Below are positions 8,485-17,906 of a stretch of 64,000 nucleotides of DNA, in pieces (the stretch's first letter is position 1; the number at the start of each line of letters is the position of its first letter). The DNA comes from Pseudomonadota bacterium (GTDB lineage Bacteria; Pseudomonadota; Gammaproteobacteria; Burkholderiales; REEB80): NCBI GenBank assembly GCA_028873515.1, contig JAGWIG010000006.1, forward strand, positions 1-64,000, read 5' to 3'. Made by a program: the position numbers and the translations under genes. Under the pieces are notes generated by a model. That model worked only from the letters and a program-made list of their open reading frames with translations. It made no database searches and was not told the DNA's origin.

Positions 8485-8508
8485 AATGAAGTGCAATGCC
8501 GATCCAGA

Positions 8509-9093
8509 TTACCCGATGATTAGTTCCAGATCAGGCAAATTCTCTAGAACCTGCTCATAAGTATCACTTGCCCTCAATACTTCAACAACCACTGGGAGAG
8601 GTTCCGGCCATATCTCGGGCAACATCGCTTCACCTTGCTTGTCAGCTGGAAAAGCCAAAAACTCCATAGGGGGATTAAAACAAGTGCTAATACCTTGCCC
8701 ATCACCTCTGGGATCAATCCGGTACCAACCCGTTTCAGGTAAATATACCGCATTCAACCCGTGCAAGGTATAGCGAAACCCTTCATCATCATAGCGCAAC
8801 CTCTGATAACAAATCCCCGCGGGTATTCCGTTCGCACGTAACACAGCAGCCAGTAAATGACTTTTTGCAAAGCAAAACCCCGTACGCGCAGACAAAACAT
8901 CCGATGCGGTGCAGGTTACAGGATTCAACCTGTAGTCCGAGCTATGCCGGATATTGTCTCGCACCCACTCAAAACTGAGTCTTGCAAGGCCTAGGGGGCT
9001 GTCAGCCTGGTTGAATAGTTTTCTGGACAGGCCAAGGATTAAAGAATGTTTCCAGTCAATGATGGGCGTTGATGCGAGATATTGTTCGAACAT
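8509..9093 (-). CDS. Transglutaminase-like cysteine peptidase family protein
   Basis: This 194-residue protein has the papain-like transglutaminase core. The catalytic Cys is in ARTGFCFAKS, the His in TLHGLNAVY and the Asp in RIDPRGD, in the usual Cys-His-Asp order. No signal peptide is seen, so it should be cytoplasmic. Relatives act as peptidases or amidases rather than true transglutaminases, and the substrate is unknown. Transcription may continue into the small ORF at 8484. Upstream lies a noncoding stretch of more than 450 bases. Confidence 0.88.
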   Translation of the reverse strand: MFEQYLASTPIIDWKHSLILGLSRKLFNQADSPLGLARLSFEWVRDNIRHSSDYRLNPVTCTASDVLSARTGFCFAKSHLLAAVLRANGIPAGICYQRLRYDDEGFRYTLHGLNAVYLPETGWYRIDPRGDGQGISTCFNPPMEFLAFPADKQGEAMLPEIWPEPLPVVVEVLRASDTYEQVLENLPDLELIIG

Positions 9094-9550
9094 AATCCAG
9101 ACTCAGCCATCTAATTTTCTTAATATGATACCGCTAAAACATCGATCTTTTAAAATAAACAGAATTAAACAGATACCCAAAATTAACCGCCTGTCATCAA
9201 CATCCATCCTGCTGGTGGCAGGAAAATCTACTTGCCGGCTAATACATGCATAAAATTTCGCATTCACTTTCTTAAGATTTATAAATTCCCGATAACATTC
9301 AAAAGACTAGGCTGTAAAAAGCCTACTTAAGCACCCACCTGACAGGTAAGGTTTCATTATTTGCATGAAGCAAAGGAATCAAAAAAAGTAACTCTTAGAC
9401 ATAACTTCATACCTTCGGCTTTCGATCTTCCCAAACCATTCTGCGTGGATTCAAGCAGATTAGAATACTGTATTAAAATACTTGCATCTTGGTGCAAATG
9501 AGCTACAAAAGCTATATTTACTCAAGAATTGCGGAATCAAAAATCTAAAA
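9094..9550. other. Noncoding A+T-rich spacer with several small hairpins
   Basis: This lies between the transglutaminase start and the end of hda. No ORF is convincing on either strand. Short inverted repeats are frequent: CCTGC/GCAGG near 9208, TAGGCT/AGCCTA near 9308, ACCTG/CAGGT near 9337, TTTGC/GCAAA near 9360 and TTGCA/TGCAA near 9482. None has a clear terminator U-tract, and I could not assign them to a known RNA. Confidence 0.5.
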
Positions 9551-10237
9551 TTAGCCACTATTTGATAATAGTTCACGCAATAAGGGTAAAGTTATTGGGC
9601 GTTTCATTTCTAGAGAGCATAAATCAATCGCATCTAGCAAGCACATCAGCGAAGACATATCCCGTTCGGTATGGCTCAAAAGATAGTCGACCACCTCTCG
9701 GCCAAGTGAAAACCCACGAAACTGCGCATGGGCCAGCAAAGCCTCTCTTTTGTCATGATCAGAAAGTGTTTTCAGGTGAAAAATAAGGCCCCAGCCAAGA
9801 CGGGTCGTAACATCAGGCCGTAAATTCAATGCCGACGGGGTATTATCTCCGCATATCAAAAGATGCCCCTTTTCTTCTTTTACCCTGTTGAACAAATCAA
9901 ATAACCCAATCTGCATCTGGGCATCCAGCTTACTGACATCATCAATCGCTAAAAGATTATGGGTTTCAGCCATAGAAGCCCGAGGAACCTGGCCAGAACC
10001 AAAATAGCCAGCATTTCCTCCATTGGCAATAACAGCATTGACAGTCGCTTTAAGCAGATGGCTTTTCCCGCAACCAGGATCGCCCCAGATATAGATAATT
10101 TTTTCTACATTATTTTCTAAACAAGAAAATCTGGACAAATAAGTCAGAAGCTCCTGGTTTGTACCGGGTATAAAGTTAACCAGACTCGGTTCAGGAGTAA
10201 ATGAAATGTCGAGTAAAAGTTGATGCAACCTATCCAT
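9551..10237 (-). CDS. hda: DnaA regulatory inactivator Hda
   Basis: Hda is a DnaA-related AAA+ protein that, with the DNA-loaded sliding clamp, stimulates ATP hydrolysis by DnaA and limits initiation of replication. The N-terminus carries a QLLLDIS segment of the clamp-binding type, then EPSLVNFIPG, Walker A GDPGCGKS (about residues 52-59) and Walker B LLAIDDV. At 228 residues it lacks the DNA-binding domain of DnaA, as expected. It is divergent from purM, an arrangement I remember as common in betaproteobacteria. Confidence 0.93.
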   Translation of the reverse strand: MDRLHQLLLDISFTPEPSLVNFIPGTNQELLTYLSRFSCLENNVEKIIYIWGDPGCGKSHLLKATVNAVIANGGNAGYFGSGQVPRASMAETHNLLAIDDVSKLDAQMQIGLFDLFNRVKEEKGHLLICGDNTPSALNLRPDVTTRLGWGLIFHLKTLSDHDKREALLAHAQFRGFSLGREVVDYLLSHTERDMSSLMCLLDAIDLCSLEMKRPITLPLLRELLSNSG

Positions 10238-10413
10238 CTATACAGATATTACCATTTTTAAAAATTCCGTACTAAACAGGGAAAGAGAAAATATCTTGCT
10301 CAGTTCCAGCAAATGCTCCCACTTTTGAAAAGGGTAATTTCCTCGATTGTGGTAAAATTATTTCGAGAAGTTTTGGAGTCATCCCCTTACTGTATTGCGG
10401 CACTTTAACTTGA

Positions 10414-11472
10414 ATGAAGCGAGATCTCAACTTGACACAAACCACGAGTCCAATAAATTACCGTGACGCTGGTGTGGACATCGATGCCGGTGATGCCCTT
10501 GTCGAAGCCATAAAACCACATGCCAAAAGAACTTTCAGACCAGAAGTATTGGCAGGTCTTGGTGGATTCGGCGGTCTATGTGCATTACCTCCGGGCCTGC
10601 GGGAACCCATTCTCGTATCCGGCACAGACGGTGTCGGCACCAAACTGAAACTGGCATTTATGCTGGATCGTCATGACACTATCGGCATAGACCTTGTCGC
10701 AATGAGCGTCAACGATATTCTGGTTCAAGGTGCTGAGCCGCTTTTTTTCCTTGATTATTATGCATGTGGCAAACTAGATGTTTCCACTGCAACACGTGTC
10801 ATAGCAGGGATTGCTCAAGGATGCGAACAAGCAGGCTGTACCCTGATTGGCGGGGAAACAGCTGAAATGCCTGGGATGTACCCCACCGGCGAATATGATC
10901 TGGCAGGATTTGCAGTGGGTGTTGTTGAAAAAGAGCATCTCATTACAGGTGATCAAATCAGTGCCGGAGACGTTATTCTAGGACTAGCCTCAAGTGGCCC
11001 TCATTCTAATGGCTACTCACTTATTCGAAAAATCATTGAGCGCAGCCAAGTTGACCTTTTGGCTTTCTTAGACCAGACTACCTATGCAGACGCCTTGCTC
11101 GCTCCAACCCGAATTTATGTCAAATCAGTCCTTAAACTCATAAAGCAGTGCCCAGTAAAAGGCATAGCCCATATTACAGGAGGAGGTTTGCTTGAAAACA
11201 TTCCCCGTATCCTGAAACACCAATGGTGTGCACATATCAATAAATCATCATGGCCTCAACCCCGGATCTTCGAATGGCTTGAAAAAGAAAGCCAGATTAC
11301 CCCACATGAAATGTTTCGAACATTCAATTGTGGAATTGGCCTTATCATTGTGGTTCCTTCAGAGAAGGCAGATTTTGCTACCGAGGCTTTATACAAATCA
11401 GGGGAAACTGTTTTTAACATCGGCCAGATCCAGCTTCGCAAATCTGGTGAAAGCCCGGTCATTATCGAATGA
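10414..11472 (+). CDS. purM: Phosphoribosylformylglycinamidine cyclo-ligase (AIR synthetase)
   Basis: PurM closes the imidazole ring in de novo purine synthesis, using ATP to convert FGAM to AIR. The 352-residue protein starts with [18 protein letters not shown], then shows GGFGGL, the substrate loop [26 protein letters not shown] and [11 protein letters not shown], all characteristic of the family. The stop overlaps the purN start as ATGA, so purM and purN are translationally coupled. Its promoter must lie in the 176-base gap shared with hda. Confidence 0.97.
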   Translation: MKRDLNLTQTTSPINYRDAGVDIDAGDALVEAIKPHAKRTFRPEVLAGLGGFGGLCALPPGLREPILVSGTDGVGTKLKLAFMLDRHDTIGIDLVAMSVNDILVQGAEPLFFLDYYACGKLDVSTATRVIAGIAQGCEQAGCTLIGGETAEMPGMYPTGEYDLAGFAVGVVEKEHLITGDQISAGDVILGLASSGPHSNGYSLIRKIIERSQVDLLAFLDQTTYADALLAPTRIYVKSVLKLIKQCPVKGIAHITGGGLLENIPRILKHQWCAHINKSSWPQPRIFEWLEKESQITPHEMFRTFNCGIGLIIVVPSEKADFATEALYKSGETVFNIGQIQLRKSGESPVIIE

Positions 11473-12101
11473 AAAGTGCCGTCATACTTATTTCTGGCCG
11501 AGGAAGCAACCTTCGTGCCCTTCTGGACGCCAAGCTTGACCTTGATATACGATGTGTCGTCTCAAACCGACCCGATGCACCAGGGCTTGAAATTGCCCAC
11601 ACACAAAAGATCAAATGCAAGATCATTGATCATCGGCAATACGCTTCAAGGGAGCTTTTTGATGCAGCACTTGCAAATTCAATAGACCGGTTTGCGCCTG
11701 ATTATGTCATCCTTGCTGGCTTCCTCAGAATATTTACCAGTACTTTTGTGCTACACTACCATCAACGTATGATTAATATTCATCCTTCATTGCTACCTGC
11801 TTTTACCGGTCTTGATACTCATACTCGCGCACTCGCAGCAGGAGTAAAAATACATGGGTGCACCGTACATTTTGTAACCCCTGACCTGGATGGTGGGCCG
11901 ATTATTATCCAAGCCGCTGTGCCTGTCCTCCCAAATGACACAAAAGACTCATTAGCTCAACGTGTCTTGACAGAAGAACATAAGATTTATCCCAAAGCCA
12001 TTTCCTGGCTTATCAGTGACAGGATCCACATGCATGGAGATCAAGTCCTGATCAAAAATACCCATCCAAACGCTACAAACCTGATTTCACCCTGGAACTG
12101 A
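11469..12101 (+). CDS. purN: Phosphoribosylglycinamide formyltransferase
   Basis: PurN transfers a formyl group from 10-formyl-tetrahydrofolate to GAR, the third step of purine synthesis. The 210-residue sequence shows [13 protein letters not shown] near the start, the catalytic region [18 protein letters not shown] with the Asn-His pair, and later [13 protein letters not shown] containing the catalytic Asp. It overlaps purM by 4 bases and is followed after one base by the GTG of the DUF3108 gene, so all three probably share a transcript. Confidence 0.96.
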   Translation: MKSAVILISGRGSNLRALLDAKLDLDIRCVVSNRPDAPGLEIAHTQKIKCKIIDHRQYASRELFDAALANSIDRFAPDYVILAGFLRIFTSTFVLHYHQRMINIHPSLLPAFTGLDTHTRALAAGVKIHGCTVHFVTPDLDGGPIIIQAAVPVLPNDTKDSLAQRVLTEEHKIYPKAISWLISDRIHMHGDQVLIKNTHPNATNLISPWN

Positions 12102-12102
12102 A

Positions 12103-12792
12103 GTGAAAAAACTCATCTGGCTGCTTTTTTTTGCTTCTTTCCCAGCCTATTCTCAAAATCTTACCATTCACGCTGTATATAGCGTATTAAAAGACGGGTT
12201 TCATTTAGGTACCGTTACTGATGATTTTATAATCAATAATGGCCATTACCGTATCTACAGCGTAACAAAAGCGGATGGTATTGTTGCACTGCTTATGCCT
12301 AAACCAATCAAGGCCAACAGCGAAGGAATAGTTTCCCTGGCCGGACTGCATCCGCTTCAGTTTGATCAACTGCGAGGAGGATCAGCTGACAAGGACATCC
12401 ATGCCAAATTTAATTGGAACACACATGTTTTAACCATGAAATTTAACGATCAAACCATCAATGCACCCTTACCGAAAAATGCTCAGGATCGTTTAAGCCT
12501 AATGTACAATTTCCTGGTTGCGCCCTTACCTTCGCATCAATTTACTGTTCCCATGACGACCGGTAAAAAAATTGAATCCTACACTTTACGCAATGAGGGC
12601 ATGGAAACTATCCAGACTCCTTCAGGAACATGGAAAGCCGACCATATCGTACGGGTGACCCATCCCGGTGATAAGGGTTTCGACTTATGGCTAGCCCCAT
12701 CCGAAAATTATTTACCAGTAAAAATGCTCATTTATGACTCGGGCGGCGGTGCATTTGAACAGACTCTGGTTCAATTCAAAGTGAAAGGCTGA
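12103..12792 (+). CDS. DUF3108 periplasmic protein
   Basis: This 229-residue protein begins with MKKLIWLLFFASFPAYSQ, a signal peptide with probable cleavage after AYS. The rest resembles DUF3108 proteins: a beta-rich domain that starts with a YSVLKDGFHLGT segment and ends with WLAPSENYLPVKM. From memory, members are found after purN in betaproteobacteria; the function is unknown. The start is GTG, immediately after the purN stop, and its stop is one base from the rsmB ATG. A lipid-binding or envelope role is only a guess from the fold type. Confidence 0.85.
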   Translation: MKKLIWLLFFASFPAYSQNLTIHAVYSVLKDGFHLGTVTDDFIINNGHYRIYSVTKADGIVALLMPKPIKANSEGIVSLAGLHPLQFDQLRGGSADKDIHAKFNWNTHVLTMKFNDQTINAPLPKNAQDRLSLMYNFLVAPLPSHQFTVPMTTGKKIESYTLRNEGMETIQTPSGTWKADHIVRVTHPGDKGFDLWLAPSENYLPVKMLIYDSGGGAFEQTLVQFKVKG

Positions 12793-12793
12793 A

Positions 12794-14062
12794 ATGCCCC
12801 CCAGACTTTCTCCTGAACGTCTTCTGGCTGCTGAAGAAGGATTGACCACTGTCCTCAGCCTTACCGAACCAGCGGATAATGCTTTGCACAGGTTATTCCG
12901 TTCCAGCCCGAATCTAGGCCTTCAGGATCGTGCCTTTATTGCTGAGACAGCCTACACAGCCCTGCGATATCTACGTCGGCTGGAAATAGCATGCCAAGAC
13001 AAGGTTACCCCCCGGCGCATACTGCTTGCTACCCTTATGTACTATGAAGGCTACAGCGTTCGTGAACTTTCAAGCCACCTCCATCCAAAAGAAAGCGCCT
13101 GGCTTGAAAATATTCGTGGAATCGCATTTCCTACCGATCCTGCTTTATCATTAAACTTGCCGGACTGGCTCTATGCAAAACTTGCAGAAAAATTCAGCAG
13201 CCATGAACTAATTGAACTTGCACATGCCCTTAACTCCCCTGCACCACTTGATTTGAGAACAAACACTCTCATCAAGCATCGGGATGACGTCATGCTTGCA
13301 TTCCAAGATAAAAGCATACCTGTTACCCAAACCCCTTATGCACCCCTTGGGCTTCGGTTACGAGACAAGATGGCACTGATGAATCTCGATCTATTCAAGG
13401 AAGGCGCAATTGAAGTTCAGGATGAGGGTTCCCAACTCATCTGTCAGCTCATGGAAGTCAGACGCCGGGAACGAATAGCGGATTTCTGTGCTGGCGCCGG
13501 TGGGAAAAGCCTTGCCATGTCAGCAAGCATGCAGTCACGCGGCCAAATTTACGCGTTTGATGTTTCAGAAAAACGATTGGCAAAAATGGGGCCTCGACTG
13601 AAACGTTCCAATGCCAGCAACATCCAGCCTGTCCGCATCACCTCTGAATCGGATTCAAAACTCGAACGCTATCATGAACGTATGGATCGGGTGCTTGTTG
13701 ATGCACCATGTAGTGGTTTAGGTACCTTACGCAGAAATCCGGAACTAAAATGGCGTCAGACACCAGATACCGTAACGAAACTTGTCAAGCTTCAAGAATC
13801 CATCCTGAATGCAGCGGCAAGGCTTGTAAAGCCGGGGGGGCGACTTGTTTATGCAACATGCAGCCTTCTTGATGAAGAAAACATTAATCAAATTGATAGA
13901 TTCCTTGCCTGCCATCCAGAATTCAAACTTCTGCCAGCCAATGAGATACTGCAGCGACAGCGTATAAACCTTGATACAGGAGTATTACTTGAACTTTGGC
14001 CCCATAAACATGGAACCGATGCATTCTTTGCCGCCGCAATGGAAAAAATTCGTTCGGGATAA
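12794..14062 (+). CDS. rsmB: 16S rRNA (cytosine-967-C5)-methyltransferase
   Basis: RsmB-type enzymes methylate a cytosine of 16S rRNA with S-adenosylmethionine. The N-terminal third is the NusB-like helical domain (LGLQDRAFIAETAYTALR). The C-terminal Rossmann methyltransferase shows EVQDEGSQL, the SAM loop DFCAGAGGKSL, and the two catalytic cysteines in VDAPCSGLG and VYATCS. At 422 residues the size fits RsmB. It closes the purM-purN-DUF3108-rsmB cluster. Assignment to position 967 rests on family resemblance. Confidence 0.92.
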   Translation: MPPRLSPERLLAAEEGLTTVLSLTEPADNALHRLFRSSPNLGLQDRAFIAETAYTALRYLRRLEIACQDKVTPRRILLATLMYYEGYSVRELSSHLHPKESAWLENIRGIAFPTDPALSLNLPDWLYAKLAEKFSSHELIELAHALNSPAPLDLRTNTLIKHRDDVMLAFQDKSIPVTQTPYAPLGLRLRDKMALMNLDLFKEGAIEVQDEGSQLICQLMEVRRRERIADFCAGAGGKSLAMSASMQSRGQIYAFDVSEKRLAKMGPRLKRSNASNIQPVRITSESDSKLERYHERMDRVLVDAPCSGLGTLRRNPELKWRQTPDTVTKLVKLQESILNAAARLVKPGGRLVYATCSLLDEENINQIDRFLACHPEFKLLPANEILQRQRINLDTGVLLELWPHKHGTDAFFAAAMEKIRSG

Positions 14063-14235
14063 TTGGACGTCACTGAAATTAATCACTCTCGCATCTTGCA
14101 AGCAAACCCTGGCCACGTCCTATATTTCTGACGCATTACTTGCACTTGGTGATAAATACCGTAAAATACTTTCTAATTATTGTAAAACAGCGTGTTTGCG
14201 CTATTTTATGTGCCGTCTTTCAAAGAGGAACCGTC

Positions 14236-15414
14236 TTGATACTATCTGGCTTAATCTCGCTACCCTGGTGGGGATATATGACAGTAGCACTCGTCTTTAC
14301 CCACATCACCATTGCTGCTGTCACCATCTACCTTCATCGGTACCAGGCTCATCGAGCCTTGGAGCTTCATCCCATACCCAGTCATTTCTTTCGTTTCTGG
14401 TTGTGGCTAACAACAGGTATGGTTACGCGTGAATGGGCAGCAGTGCATCGCTTTCACCATGCACGTTGCGAAACCAAGGAAGATCCTCATAGTCCACAGG
14501 TTTATGGCTTGCAAAGAGTGTTATGGGGAGGGGTTGGCCTCTACAAAAAAGCAACCCGGATTAATGAAACCATAGAAAAGTACGGCCATGGAACACCCGA
14601 TGACTGGATTGAGCGCAAACTTTATACTCCCCATAATGTAACAGGCATCATGCTCATGGTGAGCCTTGATATCATATTGTTTGGCATTGTACCGGGAGCG
14701 CTCATATTCGCAACTCAGATGGTATGGATCCCTTTCTTTGCTGCTGGGGTTATCAATGGCGTCGGCCATTATTTTGGATACCGTAATTTTGCTAGCGAAG
14801 ACGCCAGTACAAACATCTTCCCGCTAGGGATCATTATCGGTGGAGAGGAACTGCACAATAATCACCACGCATATGCAAGTTCTGCCAAGCTCTCAAACAA
14901 ATGGTACGAATTTGATATAGGGTGGCTTTACATCCGCATCATGGAATGTCTGCATCTTGCGCGGGTCAAAAAAGTTGCCCCCAAAGTTCGTTATAACTAT
15001 GGTAAAACTCTTTGTGATGCTGACACGCTTCAGGCTATCATTACACATCGATATGATGTCATGGCAAAATTTTCTCGCACTTTCAGTGCAATTTGCGGTG
15101 AAGAACTTTCAAAACTTAAAATTTCCCCCTCATCATCAGTTGACTCCTTGTCCTCAATCCATCAATGGCTACATACCGATGCCAAGGACCTAAGGGAAAA
15201 AGATCAGGCGTCTCTTAAAGAAATCCTCAGCCTTAGCAGTGTGTTAGCAAACCTTTACAATCTTCGCCAGGATCTCTCTGCGGTCTGGGCCCGTTCGACT
15301 GCTTCGCAAGAACAACTGATCAAACAATTAAATGACTGGTGTCATAGAGCAGAAACAAGCGGGATTGAAGCGCTGAAGCAGTTTTCCCGGAAACTTCGTT
15401 GTTACGCCATCTAA
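14236..15414 (+). CDS. Membrane fatty acid (acyl-CoA) desaturase
   Basis: This is a delta-9-type desaturase that inserts a cis double bond in acyl chains in the membrane. All three histidine boxes of the di-iron centre are present: HRYQAH, HRFHHAR and HNNHH. Hydrophobic segments flank the boxes. A TTG at 14236 is chosen as start because AGAGGA lies about 6 bases upstream and the protein then begins just before LPWWGY; the frame is open back to 14140. About 150 residues beyond the last box form a helical C-terminal tail rich in charged residues, longer than in minimal family members. A strong hairpin follows the gene. Confidence 0.9.
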   Translation: MILSGLISLPWWGYMTVALVFTHITIAAVTIYLHRYQAHRALELHPIPSHFFRFWLWLTTGMVTREWAAVHRFHHARCETKEDPHSPQVYGLQRVLWGGVGLYKKATRINETIEKYGHGTPDDWIERKLYTPHNVTGIMLMVSLDIILFGIVPGALIFATQMVWIPFFAAGVINGVGHYFGYRNFASEDASTNIFPLGIIIGGEELHNNHHAYASSAKLSNKWYEFDIGWLYIRIMECLHLARVKKVAPKVRYNYGKTLCDADTLQAIITHRYDVMAKFSRTFSAICGEELSKLKISPSSSVDSLSSIHQWLHTDAKDLREKDQASLKEILSLSSVLANLYNLRQDLSAVWARSTASQEQLIKQLNDWCHRAETSGIEALKQFSRKLRCYAI

Positions 15415-15453
15415 CCGACAGAAATCAATAAACAGCGTAAGCAGGTTTTTTCT

Positions 15454-15486
15454 TTTTATCCCCAAATAATATATTTGGGGATAAAA
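15454..15486. terminator. Long perfect inverted repeat after the desaturase gene
   Basis: A 15-base arm TTTTATCCCCAAATA is followed by a 3-base loop and its exact complement. The hairpin would terminate desaturase transcription; its A and T flanks suit either direction. It ends about 50 bases before mltB, so a regulatory role for mltB is an alternative. Confidence 0.6.
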
Positions 15487-15535
15487 TTGAAAACATGAAA
15501 AGCCAAATAAATCATCACATCATCTGGAGAGGATT

Positions 15536-16567
15536 GTGCGACCTGGATCTTCTATTGCCAGAAAGTTCATTCTTCAATTATTTCTCCTCCTGATTTTCTT
15601 TATAGTAGTAGTCACAATAAAAGGAGACTGTACAGTAAATGAGGCCGGAACTTTTGCCTACCGCCCTGACGTAGAAGCATTTATCGAGCATATGCATCAA
15701 AAGTACAAAATGAATCTGTCGGAGCTGCATGACCTTTTCTTGCAAGTATCGCCCAGACCCAGAACTCAAAAAACAGCTTCCCGACCTATTAAAAGTCCTA
15801 ACTGGGCATATTATCAGCGAAGTTTTCTAACGATAAGCCGCATTAATCAAGGCGTCTCTTTCTGGCACCATTATCAATCAATACTCGCTCGTGCATCAAA
15901 AATGTACGGTGTGCCTGAGAAAATTATTGTTGCAATTCTCGGCATGGAAAGTCGTTACGGTGCCAATACTGGCCGTTACCGCGCAATCGACAGCCTTAGT
16001 ACATTCGCATTCAATGATCCGAGCCGTAGCCGCTATTTCCGTCACGAACTTGCCCAATTCCTTCTTTTCTCAAAAGAAGCGAACCTTGACCCTTTGCAGA
16101 TTCAAGGTTCATGGGACGGTGCACTTGGCTGGCCCCAATTCATGCCAAGCAGCGCAAGGCGGTACGCGGTAGATATGAATCATGACGGCAGGCGTGACAT
16201 ACTCAACAGCCCTGAAGATGCTATCGGTTCCGTAGCAAATTATTTTCATCAGCAAGGATGGCAAACATGGGCACCTGTGGCCATTCCAGCTATCGTTAAA
16301 AAAAATCTTCCAAAGCCTGTTTCCGGAACCTTGCAGTCACTTGAATTAAAAGGCATAAGAATCAATACTCCGTTACCATTACCTGCAGATACACCAGTCA
16401 AGCTTATTATTTTTCAGACATCAGCAGGATCAGAATACTGGCTCGGTTTTCACAATCTAAGTCTGCTACATGAATATAATCACAGCTTATATTACGCTAT
16501 GGTAACGTTTGAACTTGCCAATGCAATCCGGGCCAGCTACAAAGCCCAATATAGAACCATAAAATAA
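15536..16567 (+). CDS. mltB: Lytic murein transglycosylase B
   Basis: MltB cleaves the glycan strands of peptidoglycan to 1,6-anhydromuramyl ends. It begins with a positively charged N-terminus and a hydrophobic stretch (residues about 10-28); there is no clear lipobox, so it may be anchored or secreted rather than a lipoprotein. The catalytic Glu is in ILGMESRYGANTG, followed by QGSWDGALGWPQFMPSSARRYA, both family signatures. GGAGAGGA lies just before the GTG start at 15536. The length of 343 residues is normal. An intrinsic terminator follows immediately. Confidence 0.93.
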   Translation: MRPGSSIARKFILQLFLLLIFFIVVVTIKGDCTVNEAGTFAYRPDVEAFIEHMHQKYKMNLSELHDLFLQVSPRPRTQKTASRPIKSPNWAYYQRSFLTISRINQGVSFWHHYQSILARASKMYGVPEKIIVAILGMESRYGANTGRYRAIDSLSTFAFNDPSRSRYFRHELAQFLLFSKEANLDPLQIQGSWDGALGWPQFMPSSARRYAVDMNHDGRRDILNSPEDAIGSVANYFHQQGWQTWAPVAIPAIVKKNLPKPVSGTLQSLELKGIRINTPLPLPADTPVKLIIFQTSAGSEYWLGFHNLSLLHEYNHSLYYAMVTFELANAIRASYKAQYRTIK

Positions 16568-16568
16568 A

Positions 16569-16596
16569 AAAAGCCCTGCAACTAGCAGGGCTTTTT
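16569..16596. terminator. Bidirectional intrinsic terminator
   Basis: AAAAGCCCTGC, loop AACTA, GCAGGGCTTTTT: a G+C-rich stem with A- and T-runs on both sides, placed between convergent mltB and rpmG, so it can serve both. Confidence 0.9.
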
Positions 16597-16617
16597 ATCC
16601 ACACTTGTCAATTCAAA

Positions 16618-16773
16618 TTACTTTAATTTTGTTTCTTTATATGTAACGTGCTTGCGGGCAACAGGATCATATTTCCTGATTTCCATTTTATCCGGCATAG
16701 TACGCTTATTTTTAGTCGTAGTATAAAAATGGCCAGTTCCCGCAGAGGATTCAAGCTTGATTTTTTCACGCAT
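16618..16773 (-). CDS. rpmG: 50S ribosomal protein L33
   Basis: The 51-residue reading starts [19 protein letters not shown], continues [18 protein letters not shown] and ends [11 protein letters not shown], the typical cysteine-free bacterial L33. It is shorter than 60 codons and was found by reading the minus strand downstream of rpmB. The start is ATG 16773, 11 bases after the rpmB stop, forming the usual rpmB-rpmG pair. The lack of the CxxC zinc motifs means this form does not bind zinc. Confidence 0.96.
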   Translation of the reverse strand: MREKIKLESSAGTGHFYTTTKNKRTMPDKMEIRKYDPVARKHVTYKETKLK

Positions 16774-16784
16774 TAATAGGCTCC

Positions 16785-17021
16785 TTAGAATTTCTCACCA
16801 CGGGCACGCAACCTGGCCAACACAACTTCAATTCCAAGTTTATCGATCGTTCGTAATCCAGCGTTAGTCAAACGCAAGCTTACCCATCGACTCTCACTTT
16901 CAACCCAAAATCTACGATTTTGCAGATTAGGCAGAAAACGCCGCTTAGTCTTGTTATTTGCATGGGAGACGTTATTCCCTGTCATCGGCCGCTTCCCGGT
17001 AACCATGCATACGCGAGCCAT
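16785..17021 (-). CDS. rpmB: 50S ribosomal protein L28
   Basis: The 78-residue protein begins [21 protein letters not shown] and continues with [12 protein letters not shown] and [17 protein letters not shown], as in L28. The ATG at 17021 is chosen rather than the preceding in-frame GTG because the mature family start is MARV; GGAGAG lies upstream. It is the first gene of rpmB-rpmG, running toward the terminator after mltB. Only Cys5 is present, so it is the zinc-independent type. Confidence 0.96.
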   Translation of the reverse strand: MARVCMVTGKRPMTGNNVSHANNKTKRRFLPNLQNRRFWVESESRWVSLRLTNAGLRTIDKLGIEVVLARLRARGEKF

Positions 17022-17080
17022 CACACTCTCCAGAATTTCGAAAAACGGTACTTATACCATACCTGCCGTGCAATCTCAAG

Positions 17081-17659
17081 TTAGGCAGCAGAAAACAGGT
17101 TATTTCCGCACATCCTGGCGGCATTGATATAATCATTCCTTACCGACTCGTGTGTCGCCGCATTAAGGCCCCAGCAAGCCAGCGGGGGGTGTGGGTGCAT
17201 GCCACAATAAGCAAATACTCCAAGCAGATCTGAAAAATAAGATTCAAATAATCTTTCAATGGGGCGATCCTTGCTGCCTATTGTCGCAATAATCTGGGCT
17301 GGCATTTCCAGCAGCCCAGTACGTTGCCTCCCATTCTCAAATGCAAACCCCTGAGTCAACACCCTTTGTAGCCAGCCTACCAGAATAGCAGGAGGCATAC
17401 CCCACCATACAGGATAAATCAAAGCCAAAGCATCAGTACTTCCAAGCATTTCCTGATATTGCGCCACATCATCTGGAACAGCACCCACTTCCCACAACCT
17501 CATTTCATCTTCTGAAACCAAAGCAGAAAAATACCGTTCATACAAATCTATTCTGACAGAAAAATGACCGGCATCCGCAATACCGGCCTCGAATGCATCA
17601 GCCAAGGTATACGTAAAACTTTCATGCTGAGGGTGCGCGACTAAGGTTAAAACTTCCAT
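17081..17659 (-). CDS. Flavodoxin-fold NAD(P)H dehydrogenase (quinone)
   Basis: This 192-residue flavodoxin-like protein resembles KefF, MdaB and NQO-type reductases. The N-terminus VLTLVAHPQHESFTYTLA is the flavin phosphate-binding segment, and LIYPVWWGMPPAILVGWLQRVL is the typical PxWW motif near residue 85-105. Such enzymes carry out two-electron reduction of quinones with NAD(P)H. The start ATG at 17659 is preferred over a TTG at 17689. No partner potassium-efflux gene is nearby, so a KefF role is not supported. Confidence 0.88.
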   Translation of the reverse strand: MEVLTLVAHPQHESFTYTLADAFEAGIADAGHFSVRIDLYERYFSALVSEDEMRLWEVGAVPDDVAQYQEMLGSTDALALIYPVWWGMPPAILVGWLQRVLTQGFAFENGRQRTGLLEMPAQIIATIGSKDRPIERLFESYFSDLLGVFAYCGMHPHPPLACWGLNAATHESVRNDYINAARMCGNNLFSAA

Positions 17660-17906
17660 GGCTTGTAACTCTTCATAAATAGATTTCAAAATAAACAGAT
17701 AAAATTAAATTTCTTGACTACTTCGTTAGGATAGAACTCCTGGCTATACAGATGCATAGAAAACAGAACATCTTAGCTAAAGCAGCCGAGGCTTAAACAA
17801 ATAATCCTGATTTGGATACACTGCGGATACACCACACTCGAAGAATCAATTGCCTTATATTTTAACAAACAGTCATTAAATATATTTCTGTTACAATCTT
17901 ATTATC

